A DNA stretch of 64,000 nucleotides. Source: Coprobacillus cateniformis (lineage in GTDB: Bacteria > Bacillota_I > Bacilli_A > Erysipelotrichales > Coprobacillaceae). The position numbers were made by a program, and so were the translations under genes. The notes below the pieces were generated by a model. That model worked only from the letters and a program-made list of their open reading frames with translations, was not told the DNA's origin and ran no database searches. The stretch spans positions 1,208,090 to 1,272,089 of the forward strand of contig NZ_WSNW01000001.1 of the NCBI RefSeq assembly GCF_009767585.1, written 5' to 3'. Below, one piece after another: positions 6,566 through 15,526 of the stretch (its first letter is position 1; each line of letters starts with the position of its first letter).

Positions 6566-9500
6566 TTATTCAGCGTGTTCTTTTTTCTTTTTGTTGTAAG
6601 CTGTTATTCCCGTAACGCCAGCTGCCGAAACAAACAGCAATGCAAACCAAAGGAATATATTGCTGTTATCTCCGGTCTGCGGAGATTTTTCGCTGCCATT
6701 GGTATTTCCGGGCTTTGTTGTGTCATTAGGCTTTGTTGTGTCTGTCGGAGCAGTCGATGTTCCTGTTGCAGGAATTTCAACTGCCGAGCGTTTGTAACCG
6801 CAGATCTTGCATTCTTCATGCTTGGAACCCTTTTTGGTTGCGGTAGCTTCCTTGTCAACAACCCACTTGAAGCTGTGTGCTGCTTCATCCTTCTTATCTC
6901 CGCAGTTGCACTCATGCCAGTGATTATCTGCATTGGATTTCCATTCAGTACCATAGTCATGAATATGTCCACTACCTGCTGTTCTAACTGTCAGGTTAGC
7001 GTTTGCCTCACCGTCTGTGTAGACAAAGGTGATTGTATGACTTCCGTCTGTCAGCGTACCGAGATAACTTGCTTTCAGGGTAAGAACGGTAGAACCGGAA
7101 ACGGCGGTATAATTGCTGGAATCAACAACTGAGCCATCCACCTTAATTCCCGTGAATTTTGCAAAATCACCATTGCAGGTAATTGTCACATCACTTCCAC
7201 TTGCCTTGTTATATATCTGGTTATCTCCGGCGATGATTTTGAGTTCTGTTCCCGTTGAAGGAATAGGTTGTGTTTCCAATACACGATGACAAACCGTACA
7301 TTCTTTATGCTTTGTACCGGCGGTGGTAGCTGTTGCAGGGGTATCTACAATCCACTCTCCTGCGGTATGAGCCGATTTCGTGCTTTCGATAATCACGCCA
7401 CAACCTGCAACTGTACATTCATGCCAGTGGTTAGTATCATCAGACTTCCATTCTGTGCCTGCGGTATGTCCGGGAGCCGGAATCTTCACACTGGTTTTAT
7501 CGGTAATTTCTACCGATCCTGTTGCATCTGCGAACCACTTGTCACAGCCATCGCAGGTGTAGTATGCGGAATTGCCCGCAGTAGTGCAGGTGGCAGCTTT
7601 CGCAGCAACCAAAGTCAGATTGTGAGTGTGCGGTACAGTTTTGTAATATCCGCAGGTGTCGCAAACATTGTCAGAACCGTAATCGTGAGCCGCTTCGTCC
7701 TTTTTGTCGTGGCAACGAGAACATTCATGCCAGTGGTTAGTATCATCAGACTTCCATTCTGTGCCTGCGGTATGTCCGGGAGCCGGAATCTTCACACTGG
7801 TTTTATCGGTAATTTCTACCGATCCTGTTGCATCTGCGAACCACTTGTCACAGCCATCGCAGGTGTAGTATGCGGAATTGCCCGCAGTAGTGCAGGTGGC
7901 AGCTTTCGCAGCAACCAAAGTCAGATTGTGAGTGTGTTCTTCGTTTTTATTTTTGTAATAATATGTAACAACCGTTCCGTCCGAAACAATAGGCTTATTC
8001 AAGCCGTCAACCTTTATAAATTCATAATCATAAAGTGTTTTTGCCGGTGTTAAATCAAGCTTTGTGCCGTATGGCACGGTAAATGTTCCGCCGGCAGTGT
8101 TTGGAATTTCAGAGCCGTCCTCAAATTTATACTGAATTGAAACGGTTGTGTAGCGCTGTGTTTCCGTATTGTCGTCTGCAAGCACATTTCCGTTTTCATC
8201 GAGCACCTGAAATGCCACGGTATCGCCGCTCTTAAGCTGTGCATCAGACGGAATTTGATAAATAAGCGAGCAACTCTTTAAGCCTGAATTAAAGTCGCTT
8301 TTGATGTGATCCAAAGCACCGAGCGGCCAGAAATTTGCCTTATCATTCCAAACAGGAATGTCAAAGGTTTGTACTGTTTGAAGCGGATTCCCCGATGAAT
8401 CGGTCGCAACGCTTCCGTCGGAGTGCTTAATCCACATTTTGAATTTTAATTGTCGTGCATTTTTATCTGAAATGTTTTGAATAACAGTTCTAAGCTCGAT
8501 TTTTTTACCGTTCATATTAGTATTAAATCTGCTTTTGCTGTTGCCGCTCAAAAGTCGGTCATTGCGATTATATGTGTAATTATAATATGAACTTGTTTCA
8601 AGGTCGGTAAAATCAGACGGCTTTGAGTAAGCGCCCGTATATTCCTTAACCTCGGGAGTTGCAACATAAAGGTCTACATCCTTAACAAGCTGAGACATTC
8701 GCTTGAAGCCCTGCAAACGGCAAACCTCACAGAATTGATAGTTTGTGTCTCTCATTATGCACTCATAACTTGAAACAAGCATTTTTGAGCCGTAAGCATT
8801 GCGGCAGGTATATGTGTTTCTAAAACCTAAAAGCTGTCGCCATTTTATCTTTTCCGGGTCTTCAACCGAGGAAAGATTGAGTGATTTAAGTTCCTTATCG
8901 TCAAGCAAATATCCGTTACTGTATTCATCACCGAGACCGAGCAAACCGTGTCCAAACTCGTGTGCAAAAGTTTTTGACGCACGATAACTGTCTGATGGCG
9001 AAATGAAATAATGGAAGCCGTATTCACGGTTATTATAAGCACCGCCGAAATCTGATTTTGTGTTTACAACCATAGCGAACTGAGCAATATAATCGTGAAC
9101 ATAATAATAAGGCTCATATTCCGAACCGGACGGAATTGTGTTTGGATCACACTTTTTTTTGATATGAGCATCGTGAATTTTCTCGATAAATTCAGGACCG
9201 ATACATCTCTCAAAAATATGATTTTTCCACTGACTTCCGTGGAGATTATTAGAAATAACAGGCGAATTATATTTGTCGACTATAACATCAAAGAAGGTGC
9301 TTCCACCATTGTCAAAAGTCGATTCGGAAGCTGTGCAAAGAGCGTAAACATTGAATCTGTCGGCATAACTGCGATACGGTTCATATTTCATAGCGTCCTG
9401 CCAAAGTCGTTTGACATCATTGATGAATTTGCCCTGCTGACTTTTTGTGTATCCCTCGCCGCAAACGACAACAACCATATTTTCCGTGTCGCTGCGTGTT

Positions 9501-10561
9501 TTTTGGATGGTATAAACAGGGATGGTAGGATTAGAATATTTTCCGTCATTTGAATACCACGGGCCGAGGGTGAGCTGAATGCTTTGCTCGGTGCTGACAT
9601 TCCAATCGGGATTTGCGTCCTCGGCAGGTTCCGAAATTGTATAATCATCCTCTTGCTTATTTGGAGCAGAGCCGATATAAGGACTGCTTTGTGAGCCGCT
9701 GCCGGAAGTTGTAACAAAATATTCGGAATCGAGATAAAATGCAGGTCTTACGCCCAAATCGGAATACCACGGAGCATAACGACCGACCTGACCCGATGAA
9801 CTGATATAACGCATATCGTGATTGCAATCGGTAACAGGAGTGCGAAGCCAATAAGGCCAAGCCATACCGTCATTATTATACGCAACATAATAACCTTTGA
9901 GATTTTTCCACACGGCATTAGCCTGCTTTACATCAAGAAGAAAAACCTTTTCGGTTGTAGTTTCAAAATATGAACTGTCGTAGTTTGCCACCGCTTCCGA
10001 AATATCGGTGTAGTATAACAAATCCGAATTTGCGTCTCCATCAACTATGCCCTTGTTGTATTCGGGATGAGAAACGAGAGAACGCTGGGTAACGGTTTTC
10101 ATTGCCGCAATTTCAGATTTTGAAAAAGCGTTGAGAAAACCCGCTTTTTCGTTGTACGCTCCCACACCGCTTACATATCCGTCTTTCGGAGGGTTGCCGC
10201 AAAGCCAATCGACTTTGCCTTCAGCTGCGGTCGAATTTAACCAAGAACGCATATTGCTGTCTTTCCAATAGTTAGAACCGTAATCATCACGCTTATAGCT
10301 TCTGCTGTGTGATTTTGAATTGCTGTTGTCATTTGTTTTGGCATCATATGCAAGGGTGTCAACAATTTTGTCTGCAAGCATAAGCGGTCCGTTATTGTCA
10401 ATGCTTACACATCGCCAAAGAATTGAGGCATTGTTATACACGCCCATTTTAACATAGTCGCCAACTTTAATATCGGGCTTTGATGCCGCCTGAATGGTCA
10501 TCGGCAAAACGGAAATTGCCATGTACAATGCCAAGAATATTGCGGTTATTTTTTTCGTCAT
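6566..10561 (-). CDS. Giant cell-wall-anchored surface protein with M64 metallopeptidase domain
   Basis: A 1331-residue exported protein. Signal peptide to ~25 (LPMTIQA); a DUF6273-type domain ~30-290; an M64 (IgA-peptidase family) metallopeptidase with zinc site HEFGHGLLGLGDEY near residue 534; then tandem Cys/His-rich repeats (THNLTLVAAKAATC) from ~890; and a C-terminal sorting signal SPQTGD followed by a hydrophobic segment and KKKKEHAE. SPxTG is the type of motif cut by the Clostridioides difficile class B sortase, and a class B sortase is encoded two genes downstream. A TTGACA-17-TATAAT promoter precedes it. M64 members cleave IgA or other host glycoproteins; the substrate here is unknown. 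Confidence 0.85.
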   Translation of the reverse strand: MTKKITAIFLALYMAISVLPMTIQAASKPDIKVGDYVKMGVYNNASILWRCVSIDNNGPLMLADKIVDTLAYDAKTNDNSNSKSHSRSYKRDDYGSNYWKDSNMRSWLNSTAAEGKVDWLCGNPPKDGYVSGVGAYNEKAGFLNAFSKSEIAAMKTVTQRSLVSHPEYNKGIVDGDANSDLLYYTDISEAVANYDSSYFETTTEKVFLLDVKQANAVWKNLKGYYVAYNNDGMAWPYWLRTPVTDCNHDMRYISSSGQVGRYAPWYSDLGVRPAFYLDSEYFVTTSGSGSQSSPYIGSAPNKQEDDYTISEPAEDANPDWNVSTEQSIQLTLGPWYSNDGKYSNPTIPVYTIQKTRSDTENMVVVVCGEGYTKSQQGKFINDVKRLWQDAMKYEPYRSYADRFNVYALCTASESTFDNGGSTFFDVIVDKYNSPVISNNLHGSQWKNHIFERCIGPEFIEKIHDAHIKKKCDPNTIPSGSEYEPYYYVHDYIAQFAMVVNTKSDFGGAYNNREYGFHYFISPSDSYRASKTFAHEFGHGLLGLGDEYSNGYLLDDKELKSLNLSSVEDPEKIKWRQLLGFRNTYTCRNAYGSKMLVSSYECIMRDTNYQFCEVCRLQGFKRMSQLVKDVDLYVATPEVKEYTGAYSKPSDFTDLETSSYYNYTYNRNDRLLSGNSKSRFNTNMNGKKIELRTVIQNISDKNARQLKFKMWIKHSDGSVATDSSGNPLQTVQTFDIPVWNDKANFWPLGALDHIKSDFNSGLKSCSLIYQIPSDAQLKSGDTVAFQVLDENGNVLADDNTETQRYTTVSIQYKFEDGSEIPNTAGGTFTVPYGTKLDLTPAKTLYDYEFIKVDGLNKPIVSDGTVVTYYYKNKNEEHTHNLTLVAAKAATCTTAGNSAYYTCDGCDKWFADATGSVEITDKTSVKIPAPGHTAGTEWKSDDTNHWHECSRCHDKKDEAAHDYGSDNVCDTCGYYKTVPHTHNLTLVAAKAATCTTAGNSAYYTCDGCDKWFADATGSVEITDKTSVKIPAPGHTAGTEWKSDDTNHWHECTVAGCGVIIESTKSAHTAGEWIVDTPATATTAGTKHKECTVCHRVLETQPIPSTGTELKIIAGDNQIYNKASGSDVTITCNGDFAKFTGIKVDGSVVDSSNYTAVSGSTVLTLKASYLGTLTDGSHTITFVYTDGEANANLTVRTAGSGHIHDYGTEWKSNADNHWHECNCGDKKDEAAHSFKWVVDKEATATKKGSKHEECKICGYKRSAVEIPATGTSTAPTDTTKPNDTTKPGNTNGSEKSPQTGDNSNIFLWFALLFVSAAGVTGITAYNKKKKEHAE
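7415..7630. repeat. 216-bp direct repeat, copy 1
   Basis: By eye identical to 7721-7936, with a 306-base offset. It encodes one Cys/His-rich repeat unit of the M64 surface protein. Identity at the DNA level implies a recent duplication or ongoing gene conversion. Confidence 0.8.
7584..7738. repeat. 155-bp segment shared with the second surface-protein gene
   Basis: Nearly identical (two or three mismatches by eye) to 13266-13420 in the 898-residue secreted protein gene. It codes for the THNLTLVAAKAATC / VCDTCGYYK unit. This links the two genes by duplication or gene conversion. Confidence 0.75.
7721..7936. repeat. 216-bp direct repeat, copy 2
   Basis: Second copy of the repeat at 7415-7630, in the same frame. 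Recombination between the copies would delete or add 102 residues and leave the sorting signal in frame. Confidence 0.8.
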
Positions 10562-10597
10562 TAAGGAACTTCCTTTCTAAGCTATATATTTGCTTTT

Positions 10598-10626
10598 ATT
10601 ATATTGCAAGGTGTTATATGTGTCAA
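10598..10626 (-). promoter_or_regulatory. Strong sigma-A-type promoter of the M64 surface-protein gene
   Basis: On the minus strand TTGACA (10626-10621), 17 bases, TATAAT (10603-10598), about 37 bases before the ATG at 10561. The ribosome binding site GAAAGGAAG is in place. Confidence 0.8.
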
Positions 10627-10704
10627 TGAAAATCCAATTATTTTTGTTAATTTTACAGCCGACACATTTAATATTACACGAAGAAGAAAATCTTATTAAA
10701 TATG

Positions 10705-10740
10705 CAAAAAGGCTTCTACCCAAAACAGGGCAAAAGCCTT
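10705..10740 (-). terminator. Rho-independent terminator
   Basis: AAGGCTT / AAGCCTT stem, with an inner CCC / GGG pair. It is followed on the minus strand by five T residues and faces the remnant region at 10.75-11.4 kb. Confidence 0.6.
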
Positions 10741-10747
10741 AAAAATT

Positions 10748-11104
10748 ATGCGATTTTTAGGTTTAGTTGCAAGCCAAGGGGGACTATTTCATCTGCCCGA
10801 AAACACGTTTTTGAAAAAAGTGTTGCAAAAGCGGTTGAACACAAAGATTTTCATATCCGATAAGCCTGAATTTTGCGGCGCAATCGGTGCGGGATTGTTT
10901 GCCGTTGACAGCGACAGATTGTTGGAAAGGCTCGAATGTAACGCCTTGAACATAAACCCGAAAAATCTTGTGATTTTAATCGGAACGAATGACATCGGCA
11001 TAGGAGTTCCGACCGAGTACACCTTGAAAAATATAAAAGAAATTTTGCAAAGAACGCAGACACTTTGCTCGAATACCGCCGTAAAAAGCAGTATCCGGGC
11101 ATAA
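10748..11104 (+). pseudogene. Fused remnants: BadF/HgdC-type ATPase tail and SGNH hydrolase fragment
   Basis: The first half (FCGAIGAGLFA near residue 43) matches the C-terminal end of BadF/HgdC-type ATPases, activators of 2-hydroxyacyl-CoA dehydratases. It runs without a break into RLLERLECNALNINPKNLVI and LIGTNDIGIGVP, the core of an SGNH-type esterase. Neither half is complete and no known protein combines them, so this looks like a deletion junction between two degraded genes that is still open as a frame. It is one of the few plus-strand coding remnants here, and lies among other fragments at 11.1-12.2 kb. Confidence 0.55.
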
Positions 11105-11119
11105 AAAGCCTCAAAACAC

Positions 11120-11343
11120 AAATGTTCCGAGGATAGCAGCAGGTTCAAAATTGAATCCGAATGTAATCGGATCACCGTTAAACTTACATTTTATGTTAAT
11201 CCACGAATAACTTTCTCTGATAAGTCTGCTGAATAATATTCAGCCATACCTTCAAGTACGTATTCAAGAATTATGCCTTTTGAGCCTTCGCTAATGTTTT
11301 CGTTAGCGGATATAACCTTAACTCCGTTTTTTCTATTGTCCAT
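11120..11343 (-). pseudogene. Remnant of a large serine recombinase
   Basis: A 50-codon frame (11343-11191) reads KVISANENISEGSKGIILEY and MAEYYSADLSEKVIRG, the segment after the catalytic core in large serine recombinases. It hits a TAA, and the continuation (KCKFNGDPITFGFNFEP) is in another frame to ~11120. Both ends of the protein are gone. It marks an old site-specific element, unrelated at sequence level to the two intact recombinases at 39.5 and 56.4 kb. Confidence 0.65.
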
Positions 11344-11417
11344 TTTTTACGGACTTGTTCAAAATCGAATTCCATCCTTTTTGTATGTCTTATCACTTTT
11401 AGGCTTGTATGAGAATT

Positions 11418-12029
11418 TTAAGAAATGTTTTTTAAAATCTTTGATTTCTTAACAGTGCTTACGGTTGCCTGAATTATCGGACCGGAGAGCAAAACGGTGG
11501 CAATTGTGCAAATTCCGAATTTACCGCCGAGCAAAACGCCGATAATTACCATTATAATATCAAGAACCATTCGTACGATTTTGATTTTCCACCCGTTTTT
11601 TTCGGCAAGCGAAAATGTGACTGCTTCATATGAGCCCCTGCCGAAATCAGCGGCGGAGTAAATCCCCGTTCCGAACGAAAATATAGCAATGCCAAGCAGC
11701 ATTATAACAAAATTAACCGCTTTAATATCTGTATAATGCTGAATTTTTGTGAATACATCTACGAAAAAACTGTAAATGATTTGGTAAAGAATTGTGCCGA
11801 TATTGATTTGTTTTCTGTCATAGAAAAGGGCAAAAATTATCATTGCCACAGCCACAATAAGCGACGATGTGCCGATTGACATACCTGTCACATTCGTCAG
11901 CCCTTGCCACAATATCGCAAGTGTTGCGCCGCCGAAACCTGCGCCTATTGCAAGCGTAATTCCGTATGCGGATATTATTGATCCGATAACGATCATCAGC
12001 GTTTTTGTTGCATATTTTTTGAATTTCAT
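11418..12029 (-). CDS. YczE/YitT-type integral membrane protein
   Basis: About 203 residues from MKFKKYATKT. A longer start at 12101 exists but adds a polar leader without homology. Five hydrophobic segments are visible, with the family signature GAGFGGATLAILWQG near the N-terminus and FGTGIYSAADFGRGSYEA in the middle. The YczE/YyaS group are uncharacterised membrane proteins. It lies between pseudogene fragments, apparently intact, and may be chromosomal cargo. The transported substrate, if any, is unknown. Confidence 0.7.
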   Translation of the reverse strand: MKFKKYATKTLMIVIGSIISAYGITLAIGAGFGGATLAILWQGLTNVTGMSIGTSSLIVAVAMIIFALFYDRKQINIGTILYQIIYSFFVDVFTKIQHYTDIKAVNFVIMLLGIAIFSFGTGIYSAADFGRGSYEAVTFSLAEKNGWKIKIVRMVLDIIMVIIGVLLGGKFGICTIATVLLSGPIIQATVSTVKKSKILKNIS

Positions 12030-12158
12030 ATTATCACCTAAAAAAATAAGACTGTAAACTCTGCTGTTGTGTTCAGAAACAGCAAAATTTATAGTCTTCA
12101 TCAGCCGAGACAGCTTTATTTTTTTGATTATACACCCGAGCTTTTATAAAGTCAACGG

Positions 12159-12200
12159 TTATAAATATGATTTTCTGTATTCGCTCGGAGTTTTGCTCAT
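12159..12200 (-). pseudogene. AraC-family regulator C-terminal scrap
   Basis: The 13 codons MSKTPSEYRKSYL match the very end of AraC/XylS proteins (consensus G-x-SPSEYRK). Nothing recognisable precedes them. With the neighbouring scraps this supports a degraded stretch at 10.7-12.2 kb. Confidence 0.4.
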
Positions 12201-12247
12201 TTCAATTCGTGTTACGATTTTGATTTGAGCGATGTCTCTCAAAAGTC

Positions 12248-12367
12248 TCAGTCATAAATGCCCCCAATCGCACTAAAATGACTTTGAACACTATTCTCTG
12301 ACGAAGGCGAAGGTGCTTTGTCAAATGTTCTGAGTATTTCTTCAATTTCTTTTTCTTGTTCGTCCAT
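12248..12367 (-). CDS. Small acidic protein (39 aa)
   Basis: Starts at MDEQEKEIEEIL after a good AAGGAG ribosome binding site and ends GGIYD. It is acidic and helical at the N-terminus with a Ser-rich tail. It follows the 898-residue secreted protein in the same direction, behind a GC-rich hairpin. A longer frame upstream only translates the hairpin and is not credible. Function unknown. Confidence 0.4.
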   Translation of the reverse strand: MDEQEKEIEEILRTFDKAPSPSSENSVQSHFSAIGGIYD

Positions 12368-12467
12368 TTGATTTCTCCTTGTTCGATTTCTTTCCGAAAA
12401 TCGGCAAAGCGCTTTTTTGCCGCCTTTCGGAAAGGGACTTCCGAAGAAATCCTTTTCGTAAGGAAAA

Positions 12468-12494
12468 GGCGGCAGCGGAAGCTCCGCTACCGCC
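12468..12494 (-). promoter_or_regulatory. GC-rich hairpin behind the second surface-protein gene
   Basis: GGCGGTAGCGGAGC paired with GCTTCCGCTGCCGCC, 24 bases after the stop. It is the counterpart of the hairpin at 6513-6540, and both are followed by a small gene. Confidence 0.45.
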
Positions 12495-12517
12495 ATCCTT
12501 AAATGGTTAGCTATCTG

Positions 12518-15214
12518 TTATTTCTTTGTTGTAACAGTCTTAGCTTTTGACCAGCCTGAATAAATCCTTATGGATTTGCCGTTAATCTTAACTGTCTTAT
12601 AGGTGCGAACTCTTACATAATACTTTTTCTTGCCCGAAAGCTTTGAAATTTTCTTTGATACTGTTGTATTCTTGCCTACTGTTACGGTCTTAGCCTTGCT
12701 GAATTTACTTGAGGCACTGTACTGTACCTGATAGCCTGTTGTCTGTGTAGCCTGCTTCTTCCACTTTACTGTAAACTTCTTTGAACCTGCTGTAAGTGAG
12801 GAAATACTTGTTGCCTTTGGCTTGATTGTGAAATAAAGCATCTTTGTTCCGCTGTATTTACCCTTAAAGGTAATCTTTACTGCGTACTTGCCAACATACT
12901 TTCTGCCTTTTGCATAAGACACAGTATAGTCAGTATTCTTAACAAGTGTCTTTCCTGTTCTGTCCTTAACAATAACCTTAGGTGTTCTAACCTTTCCGTT
13001 ATATGTTAATGATGTTGCTTTAAGCTTTATGCTTGATGCCTTTGGAATTACTGTTGTTGAAAGAGTTTTCTTACATACCGAACAGTAATTTACTATCTTG
13101 CCGTTTGCTGTTGGGGTTGCCTTTGTTACGGTTTGCTTTGTGGTGTGGGCAATCTTAGCAATATTGCCCCAAGATGCAAGGTCGGTTATTTCCTTTGTAC
13201 CGAGTACATCTTCATAGAACTTGCCACAACCTTCGCACTTGTAGTATGCTTCCTTACCGCCCTCTGTGCAGGTGGCAGCTTTCGCAGCAACCAAAGTCAG
13301 ATTGTGAGTGTGCGGTACAGTTTTGTAATATCCGCAGGTGTCGCAAACATTGTCAGAACCGTAATCGTGAGCCGCTTCGTACTTTTTGTCGTGGCAACGA
13401 GAACATTCGTGCCAGTGGTTTGTAGAATCGTATTTCCAATCAGAACCATATGCATGACCGAGAGCAGTATTCATCGCTACGAAGGCATCTGTTGTGCTGA
13501 TTGCACCGCAGGAGCAGCTCTTGAAATATACTGCGTTGCCTGTGCAGTCAGCAGGGGTTTTAAGTGCTTCCGGTTTTACAGTTTCCTGATTATAGGTGTG
13601 CGTATGTGGAGCGTTCTTATAGGTCGCTTTCACACTTACTGCACTTGCAGGCATAGTAAATGTTGTGGTTGCGCTGTTTGCGTCCGCAAGGGTGATGCTT
13701 CCGCTTATAACTTCCCACTTATCAAATACCTTGTCGGACGGAGCCGCATTTGCAGTCAGGGTAACAGCTGTACCTTCTGCCGCTTTGCTGATTTCGCTTC
13801 CAGCGCCAATTGTCGCTTTACCGTCTGTAACGGTGATGTTGTACTCTATTGCTTTGTATGTTACAACAACGGTTTTGTTTTCGTTCATCGTAACATTCAA
13901 AGTATTGCCAGATACAGATGTTGCAGTACCGTTCACCGTAACGGTGTCGATTTCATAGCCAACTTCAGGGTTAAAGGTAATCGTTTCGGTTGAGCCTGCC
14001 GTCAGTCCGGTTTTGCTTGCGGAAATCGTTCCGTGACCGCCGTTTACGCTTGTTGTGAGGTCATAGGTCGTAACCGGGATCGGCTCCCAAACTGCGGTTA
14101 CGGTAGTGTTAGCAGTAACGGTAATCTTGTCGCCAGCAGCCTTTTCAACACCGCCAACGCTCCAAGCCTTGAACTGCTTACCGACAGGAGCAGTAAAACC
14201 GTTTGCAGGGAGAGTGTATTCGCCGGAAATATCGGTTACATCTGCCATTGTGCCTGTACCGCCGTTAGCGTCAAAGCTTACGGTGTAGGTCGTGGGCGTG
14301 GTACCCTTTGGCATATAGGTAGCAACGCAGTTGGTAGTATCCGTAGTATCCTTGTGGGTGTCGTATGCAGTGGGATCAAAGCTCGCAGAGGACGGAAGAA
14401 GCGGCGAACCCTGCACACCGGCTTTCTTCCACTTGACCGTCATCCCGCCGACCTTCGTCAAGGTCAAAGTGCCCATAGAATTAATGCCATAGCTGTAAGC
14501 CTCATCGCCTGCCTCGTGTACATCGATCTGAATCGTGCCATCGGTGTTGATGGTTACACCCGTATCGCTATAAATGCCGTTGCAGGTGTCTGATCTGCTG
14601 GTACTGTTCGGCGTCTTGCAGGTGATGCCCACACTTGCGCTGTCCAAAATGGAAACAGCCTTGCTCGATTTAATGCCGAAGCTTTCTTGATCTGTAGCTG
14701 TCGCTACGGCGGTGATCTTCACATCGGCACTGCCCGTGATCGTCACGCTGTTCGCGTATCCATTAATGCCGAACACAGGTCTCGTCGAGTGGGTCATATC
14801 GATCGTGAGATTACCGTTGCTGCCGCTGTCTGCGGTGATGGTAATACTGCCGGCTGCGCTATTTCCTTGGATTCCTACTTCATTGGTCGTAGTCGTAATG
14901 GTATTGTCGCCGATCAGCTTGATGATAAGATCAGCTGCGGGGGCACCTTGTAACACGATGCCTGTTCCTTTATAGCCGTTCAGCGTCAAAGTGCCGTCCT
15001 TATACCATGCGACATAGCTCGATGGCTCCGTGTTTGAATAGTTGGAGTCCGTTGCGCTGTTGCTCGCAAGATACTTCCCGTCACCAAGGGATACTCCGTT
15101 GACCTTAACATCATTATAGGTTGCCGCCAGCGCCGTGGTTGGGAGCACACCGACAATCATCATGACCGCCAGTAACAGCGACATGAATTTTATTTTTGTT
15201 TTTCTCATTTTCAT
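12518..15214 (-). CDS. Secreted repeat-rich surface protein (898 aa)
   Basis: Signal peptide to ~30 (VLPTTALA). Residues ~30-290 form a beta-helix-like repeat region (ITGSADVKITA). Two InlB/Listeria-type beta-repeats lie at ~300-530 (YTVSFDANGGTGTMADV), Cys/His-rich repeats at ~560-690 (HECSRCHDKKYEAAH), and a Fn3/bacterial-Ig-like end (YYVRVRTYKTVKINGKSIR). There is no sorting signal, so it is probably secreted or wall-bound by its repeats. It shares a 155-bp nearly identical segment with the M64 gene. A 300-base structured leader precedes it. A role in adhesion is inferred from the architecture only. Confidence 0.75.
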   Translation of the reverse strand: MKMRKTKIKFMSLLLAVMMIVGVLPTTALAATYNDVKVNGVSLGDGKYLASNSATDSNYSNTEPSSYVAWYKDGTLTLNGYKGTGIVLQGAPAADLIIKLIGDNTITTTTNEVGIQGNSAAGSITITADSGSNGNLTIDMTHSTRPVFGINGYANSVTITGSADVKITAVATATDQESFGIKSSKAVSILDSASVGITCKTPNSTSRSDTCNGIYSDTGVTINTDGTIQIDVHEAGDEAYSYGINSMGTLTLTKVGGMTVKWKKAGVQGSPLLPSSASFDPTAYDTHKDTTDTTNCVATYMPKGTTPTTYTVSFDANGGTGTMADVTDISGEYTLPANGFTAPVGKQFKAWSVGGVEKAAGDKITVTANTTVTAVWEPIPVTTYDLTTSVNGGHGTISASKTGLTAGSTETITFNPEVGYEIDTVTVNGTATSVSGNTLNVTMNENKTVVVTYKAIEYNITVTDGKATIGAGSEISKAAEGTAVTLTANAAPSDKVFDKWEVISGSITLADANSATTTFTMPASAVSVKATYKNAPHTHTYNQETVKPEALKTPADCTGNAVYFKSCSCGAISTTDAFVAMNTALGHAYGSDWKYDSTNHWHECSRCHDKKYEAAHDYGSDNVCDTCGYYKTVPHTHNLTLVAAKAATCTEGGKEAYYKCEGCGKFYEDVLGTKEITDLASWGNIAKIAHTTKQTVTKATPTANGKIVNYCSVCKKTLSTTVIPKASSIKLKATSLTYNGKVRTPKVIVKDRTGKTLVKNTDYTVSYAKGRKYVGKYAVKITFKGKYSGTKMLYFTIKPKATSISSLTAGSKKFTVKWKKQATQTTGYQVQYSASSKFSKAKTVTVGKNTTVSKKISKLSGKKKYYVRVRTYKTVKINGKSIRIYSGWSKAKTVTTKK
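13266..13420. repeat. 155-bp segment shared with the M64 surface-protein gene
   Basis: Counterpart of 7584-7738, in the same coding phase, with two or three base differences by eye. Confidence 0.75.
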
Positions 15215-15526
15215 GATTATGTGTTCACCTCAATTTCTTATTTTTTCGGTATTTTAGATTGTTTGCGGTTCCCGGTTTTACGGGAACTTTCGGTCGCTAC
15301 ACGATAGAGGGATGAGGCTCGTTGCCACACCGATGGAAATCCTCGCCTCTTTTCGGCAGTTTGAACTTAAGTGACTCATTACCACAAGTGTGGTCGGGAT
15401 CAAAGGCAAGTATCCTTGATCTTTCCTGCCGTTTTCGCTGATGTAGCTTTTTTAATTTTATCTGCCGTAAACTTTTCCCCCCCTTCTTGTCAGATAAAGC
15501 GATTTTCCCGCAGAGATAAATTGCCG
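15215..15526 (-). other. 300-base structured leader upstream of the secreted-protein gene
   Basis: No gene found. On the minus strand CGGCAG (15434-15429) pairs with CTGCCG about 70 bases later, enclosing GATCAAGG/CTTTGATC and CCACACTTGTGG hairpins. These are followed by GAGGC/GCCTC and GTTCCCG/CGGGAAC stems. This could be a cis-regulatory RNA. I could not match it to a riboswitch class I know. Confidence 0.4.

Noticed and set aside
10748..11104. Treating the plus-strand frame as a new fusion enzyme
   Set aside because: Both halves lack their catalytic cores or ends and the surroundings are full of other gene scraps; a deletion joint is simpler.
12368..12496. Long form of the small gene after the secreted protein (MAVAELPLPP...)
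   Set aside because: Its first part is only the translated GC-rich hairpin; the later ATG has the ribosome binding site.
13133..13993. Plus-strand frames opposite the two surface-protein genes (also 7268-8053)
   Set aside because: Composition is that of reversed repeat-coding DNA, and the two frames look alike only because the sense repeats are shared.
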